Shown: positions 6,034 to 7,743 of the stretch, in pieces | Numbering within the stretch: the first letter of the stretch is position 1 | How the letters are laid out: every line of letters starts with the position of its first letter | Origin: Oscillospiraceae bacterium | GTDB taxonomy: Bacteria; Bacillota; Clostridia; Oscillospirales; Ethanoligenentaceae | NCBI GenBank assembly: GCA_003518885.1 | Contig: DOXU01000044.1 | Span: 1-7,743, forward strand | Direction: 5' to 3' | DNA length: 7,743 bases | The notes under the pieces: model-generated | Told to the model about the DNA's origin: nothing | Databases searched by the model: none | What the model saw: only the letters and a program-made list of their open reading frames with translations | Position numbers and translations under genes: made by a program

Positions 6034-6873
6034 TCACTCGCCGCACAGACGCTTCACTAGCTCCTGCAGATCTTCTTCCCCATGATATTCCAAGGAGAGG
6101 TAACCTTTTCCTCTCCCCGTTGTTACTTTTACTTTTCGGCCGAATACTTCTTCTAAACTCTGTGCCGCTTGTGTTGCAAAAACGTTTTGCGTTTTTTCTT
6201 TTTTCTTTTTTTCTGGCTGATATTGTCTAACCCGACGTTCCAATTCCCGAACGGACAATCCTTTACTCATCACAATCTGAGCCAGCTCAAGCATTTGTTC
6301 TTCATTTTCAAGTGCCAATAATGTTCTGGCATGCCCTTGTGAAAGCCGCCCACTTTTTACCAATCTTTGCACCTGCTCTGGTAAGCCCAATAAACGCATT
6401 GCATTTGCTACGGATGGACGGGATTTTCCTACTTCTGCCGCAACCTGATCCTGTGTTAGTCCATAAGCCTCTTGAAGAAGACGATATCCTTCTGCCTCTT
6501 CAAGCGGATTCAAGTCTTCTCTTTGCAGGTTCTCAATTAGGGCAACCTCAACAACTGTTTCATCATCCATTTCACGGATGATGACTGGTGCTTCGGAAAG
6601 CCCTGCCATGCGTGCCGCACGCCATCGTCTTTCCCCTGCCACCAATTGATAAGCATCCATTCCCACCACGGGACGCACAACTAATGGCTGAATAATACCA
6701 TGCTGCCGTATTGAATCCGCCAACTGTGCCAGCGCTTCCGGGTCAAAATCTTTTCTTGGCTGCCCTGTATTGGGTTGAATTTCAGAAAGAGGAAGCGTGA
6801 CCGGTGTACGGGCATCATCCGCCGCATTGTCTGCAAAAAGCGCATCCAAACCTTTTCCAAGCCCCCGCTTCAT
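6034..6873 (-). CDS. parB: Chromosome partitioning protein ParB (Spo0J family), CTPase DNA clamp
   Basis: ParB binds parS sites near the origin, loads as a CTP-dependent sliding clamp and recruits ParA and SMC for chromosome segregation. The 279 residues match the family. The ParA-stimulating N-terminus is MKRGLGKGLDALFAD. The CTP-binding domain has GERRWRA (80-86) and ENLQREDLNPLEEA (114-127). A helix-turn-helix sits at about 139-160 (LTQDQVAAEVGKSRPSVANA). A lysine-rich linker (220-228) leads to the C-terminal dimerisation domain. The ATG at 6873 directly abuts the parA TAA, with AAAGGGGA 8 bases upstream, so translation is probably coupled. No parS site lies in the window. It could be the paralogue Noc, but the adjacent parA and the standard N-terminus favour ParB. 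Confidence 0.96.
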   Translation of the reverse strand: MKRGLGKGLDALFADNAADDARTPVTLPLSEIQPNTGQPRKDFDPEALAQLADSIRQHGIIQPLVVRPVVGMDAYQLVAGERRWRAARMAGLSEAPVIIREMDDETVVEVALIENLQREDLNPLEEAEGYRLLQEAYGLTQDQVAAEVGKSRPSVANAMRLLGLPEQVQRLVKSGRLSQGHARTLLALENEEQMLELAQIVMSKGLSVRELERRVRQYQPEKKKKEKTQNVFATQAAQSLEEVFGRKVKVTTGRGKGYLSLEYHGEEDLQELVKRLCGE

Positions 6874-7653
6874 TTACGCCGTCCCCTTTTTGGTATTTTG
6901 TTCGTCTACTTCTAATGCCAGAGCACGATAGGCCTGGCTACCACGAGAATGACTATCATAATAAATCACCGGCTTACCAAAACTGGGTGCCTCTGATAAT
7001 CTTACATTACGGGGGACAACCGTCTTGTATACCTTTCGTGGGAAGAACTTTTTAATCTCTTGCACAACTTGTACAGTAAGATTCAATCTGCCATCAAACA
7101 TGGTCAACAAAACGCCTTCAATTTCTATTGAAGAATTATACATCCGCTTCACCACACGTACTGTGGTAATTAATTGTGACAACCCTTCCAAAGCATAATA
7201 CTCGCACTGCGCCGGAATAATCAAACTATCTGATGCCGTTAAAGCATTCAGTGTAATTAATCCCAACGATGGCGGGCAATCAATAAAAATATAATCATAG
7301 TGATCACGAATTGGGGCGAGCTTTCTTTTTAACATGGTTTCTCGGCTCTTTGTATCAACCAATTCGATTTCAGCACCCGCTAATGTAATCGTTGCAGGTA
7401 GAACATCCACATTGGCAAATGGCGAATGAACAAGTGCCTCATCAGCTTCTGCCTGATCAACCAATAAATCATATGTACTTTTGGAAACCTGTTTCTTATT
7501 GATGCCTAATCCGCTCGAGGCGTTTCCTTGTGGGTCAATATCTACAAGCAGAACTTTTCTGCCAATCTCTCCAAGTGCTGCTGCCAAATTTACAGCCGTT
7601 GTTGTTTTTCCCACGCCGCCCTTTTGATTGGCAATCGCGATTATTTTTCCCAT
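6874..7653 (-). CDS. parA: Chromosome partitioning ATPase ParA (Soj)
   Basis: This Walker-type ATPase binds nucleoid DNA and, regulated by ParB, positions origins; in Bacillota Soj also acts on DnaA. From the ATG at 7653 it is 259 residues, close to B. subtilis Soj. The deviant Walker A is KGGVGKTT (11-18), Walker A' is VDIDPQGN (37-44), and Walker B is YIFIDCPPSLG (121-131). The C-terminal RNVRLSEAPSFGKPV is typical of the family's DNA-binding face. The start is ambiguous. ATG 7653 gives the family N-terminus MGKIIAIANQKGG, but its AAAAGG is only 3 bases away. An in-frame ATG at 7707 would add 18 basic and polar residues and has no visible binding site. It is followed without a gap by parB. 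Confidence 0.96.
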   Translation of the reverse strand: MGKIIAIANQKGGVGKTTTAVNLAAALGEIGRKVLLVDIDPQGNASSGLGINKKQVSKSTYDLLVDQAEADEALVHSPFANVDVLPATITLAGAEIELVDTKSRETMLKRKLAPIRDHYDYIFIDCPPSLGLITLNALTASDSLIIPAQCEYYALEGLSQLITTVRVVKRMYNSSIEIEGVLLTMFDGRLNLTVQVVQEIKKFFPRKVYKTVVPRNVRLSEAPSFGKPVIYYDSHSRGSQAYRALALEVDEQNTKKGTA

Positions 7654-7708
7654 ATGCCTTTTATCCGGCTGTATTCCGGTTTTGCCCCCTTCACCTGGTC
7701 TTTTCATC

Positions 7709-7739
7709 TAACAAACATACAAATTTTTGTATATTGTTA
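7709..7739. repeat. Interrupted inverted repeat upstream of parA
   Basis: ATACAAA (7717-7723) and TTTGTAT (7726-7732) are perfect inverted arms around TT. Outside them TAACAA (7709-7714) and TTGTTA (7734-7739) pair again, after a 2-base versus 1-base interruption. The arms are AT-only or nearly so and are followed by no U-tract in the parA direction. An operator-like site or part of the parA promoter region is possible. The -35 region would lie outside the window, so no promoter can be called. Confidence 0.4.
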
Positions 7740-7743
7740 TTCG

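Overview
The window looks like a chromosomal housekeeping segment of a Bacillota bacterium, most likely class Clostridia and perhaps an Oscillospirales/Ruminococcaceae relative. That placement is by recall, not search. It rests on the nusA-ylxR-ylxQ-infB gene order, the NusA N-terminus (MNAEFFDALEALEKEKGIPA style) and the IF2 start (MIMKYRVHEVAKDLG). All nine genes lie on the minus strand and coding density is very high. I see no rRNA, tRNA, CRISPR, insertion sequence or phage genes.

In the direction of transcription (right to left) the layout is as follows. (1) 7743-7654: an AT-rich upstream stretch holding an interrupted inverted repeat. (2) parA (7653-6874) and parB (6873-6034), the chromosome-partition ATPase and CTPase, adjoining with no spacer. 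(3) An 87-base gap with a weak promoter candidate, then serS (5946-4663), seryl-tRNA synthetase. (4) An acyl-ACP thioesterase (about 4643-3849) directly behind serS. (5) A 168-base intergenic region with a good sigma-A-type promoter and, about 20 bases into the transcript, a perfect 10-bp hairpin with a GCAA loop and an interrupted U-tract. (6) The transcription/translation operon rimP (3680-3183), nusA (3186-2056), ylxR/rnpM (2023-1754), ylxQ (1764-1435) and infB (from 1438, running off the left edge). Neighbours are linked by ATGA or 11-base overlaps.

The right half covers partition, tRNA charging and fatty-acid release. The left half is the conserved operon for 30S maturation (RimP), elongation/termination control (NusA), RNA-binding accessory proteins (YlxR, YlxQ) and initiation (IF2). 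The hairpin in the rimP-nusA leader is the best regulatory candidate and suits NusA-dependent attenuation.

The oddest signal is at the left edge. The last 60 or so visible IF2 codons become GC-rich (116 of 180 bases are G+C, against 79 of 180 at 361-540). Their protein sequence stops resembling Clostridia IF2 and instead resembles a proteobacterial (alpha-type) IF2 with several damaged conserved positions. This could be intragenic recombination, an assembly chimera or poor-quality sequence. Apart from that I found no undescribed system; the window is mostly ordinary core genome.
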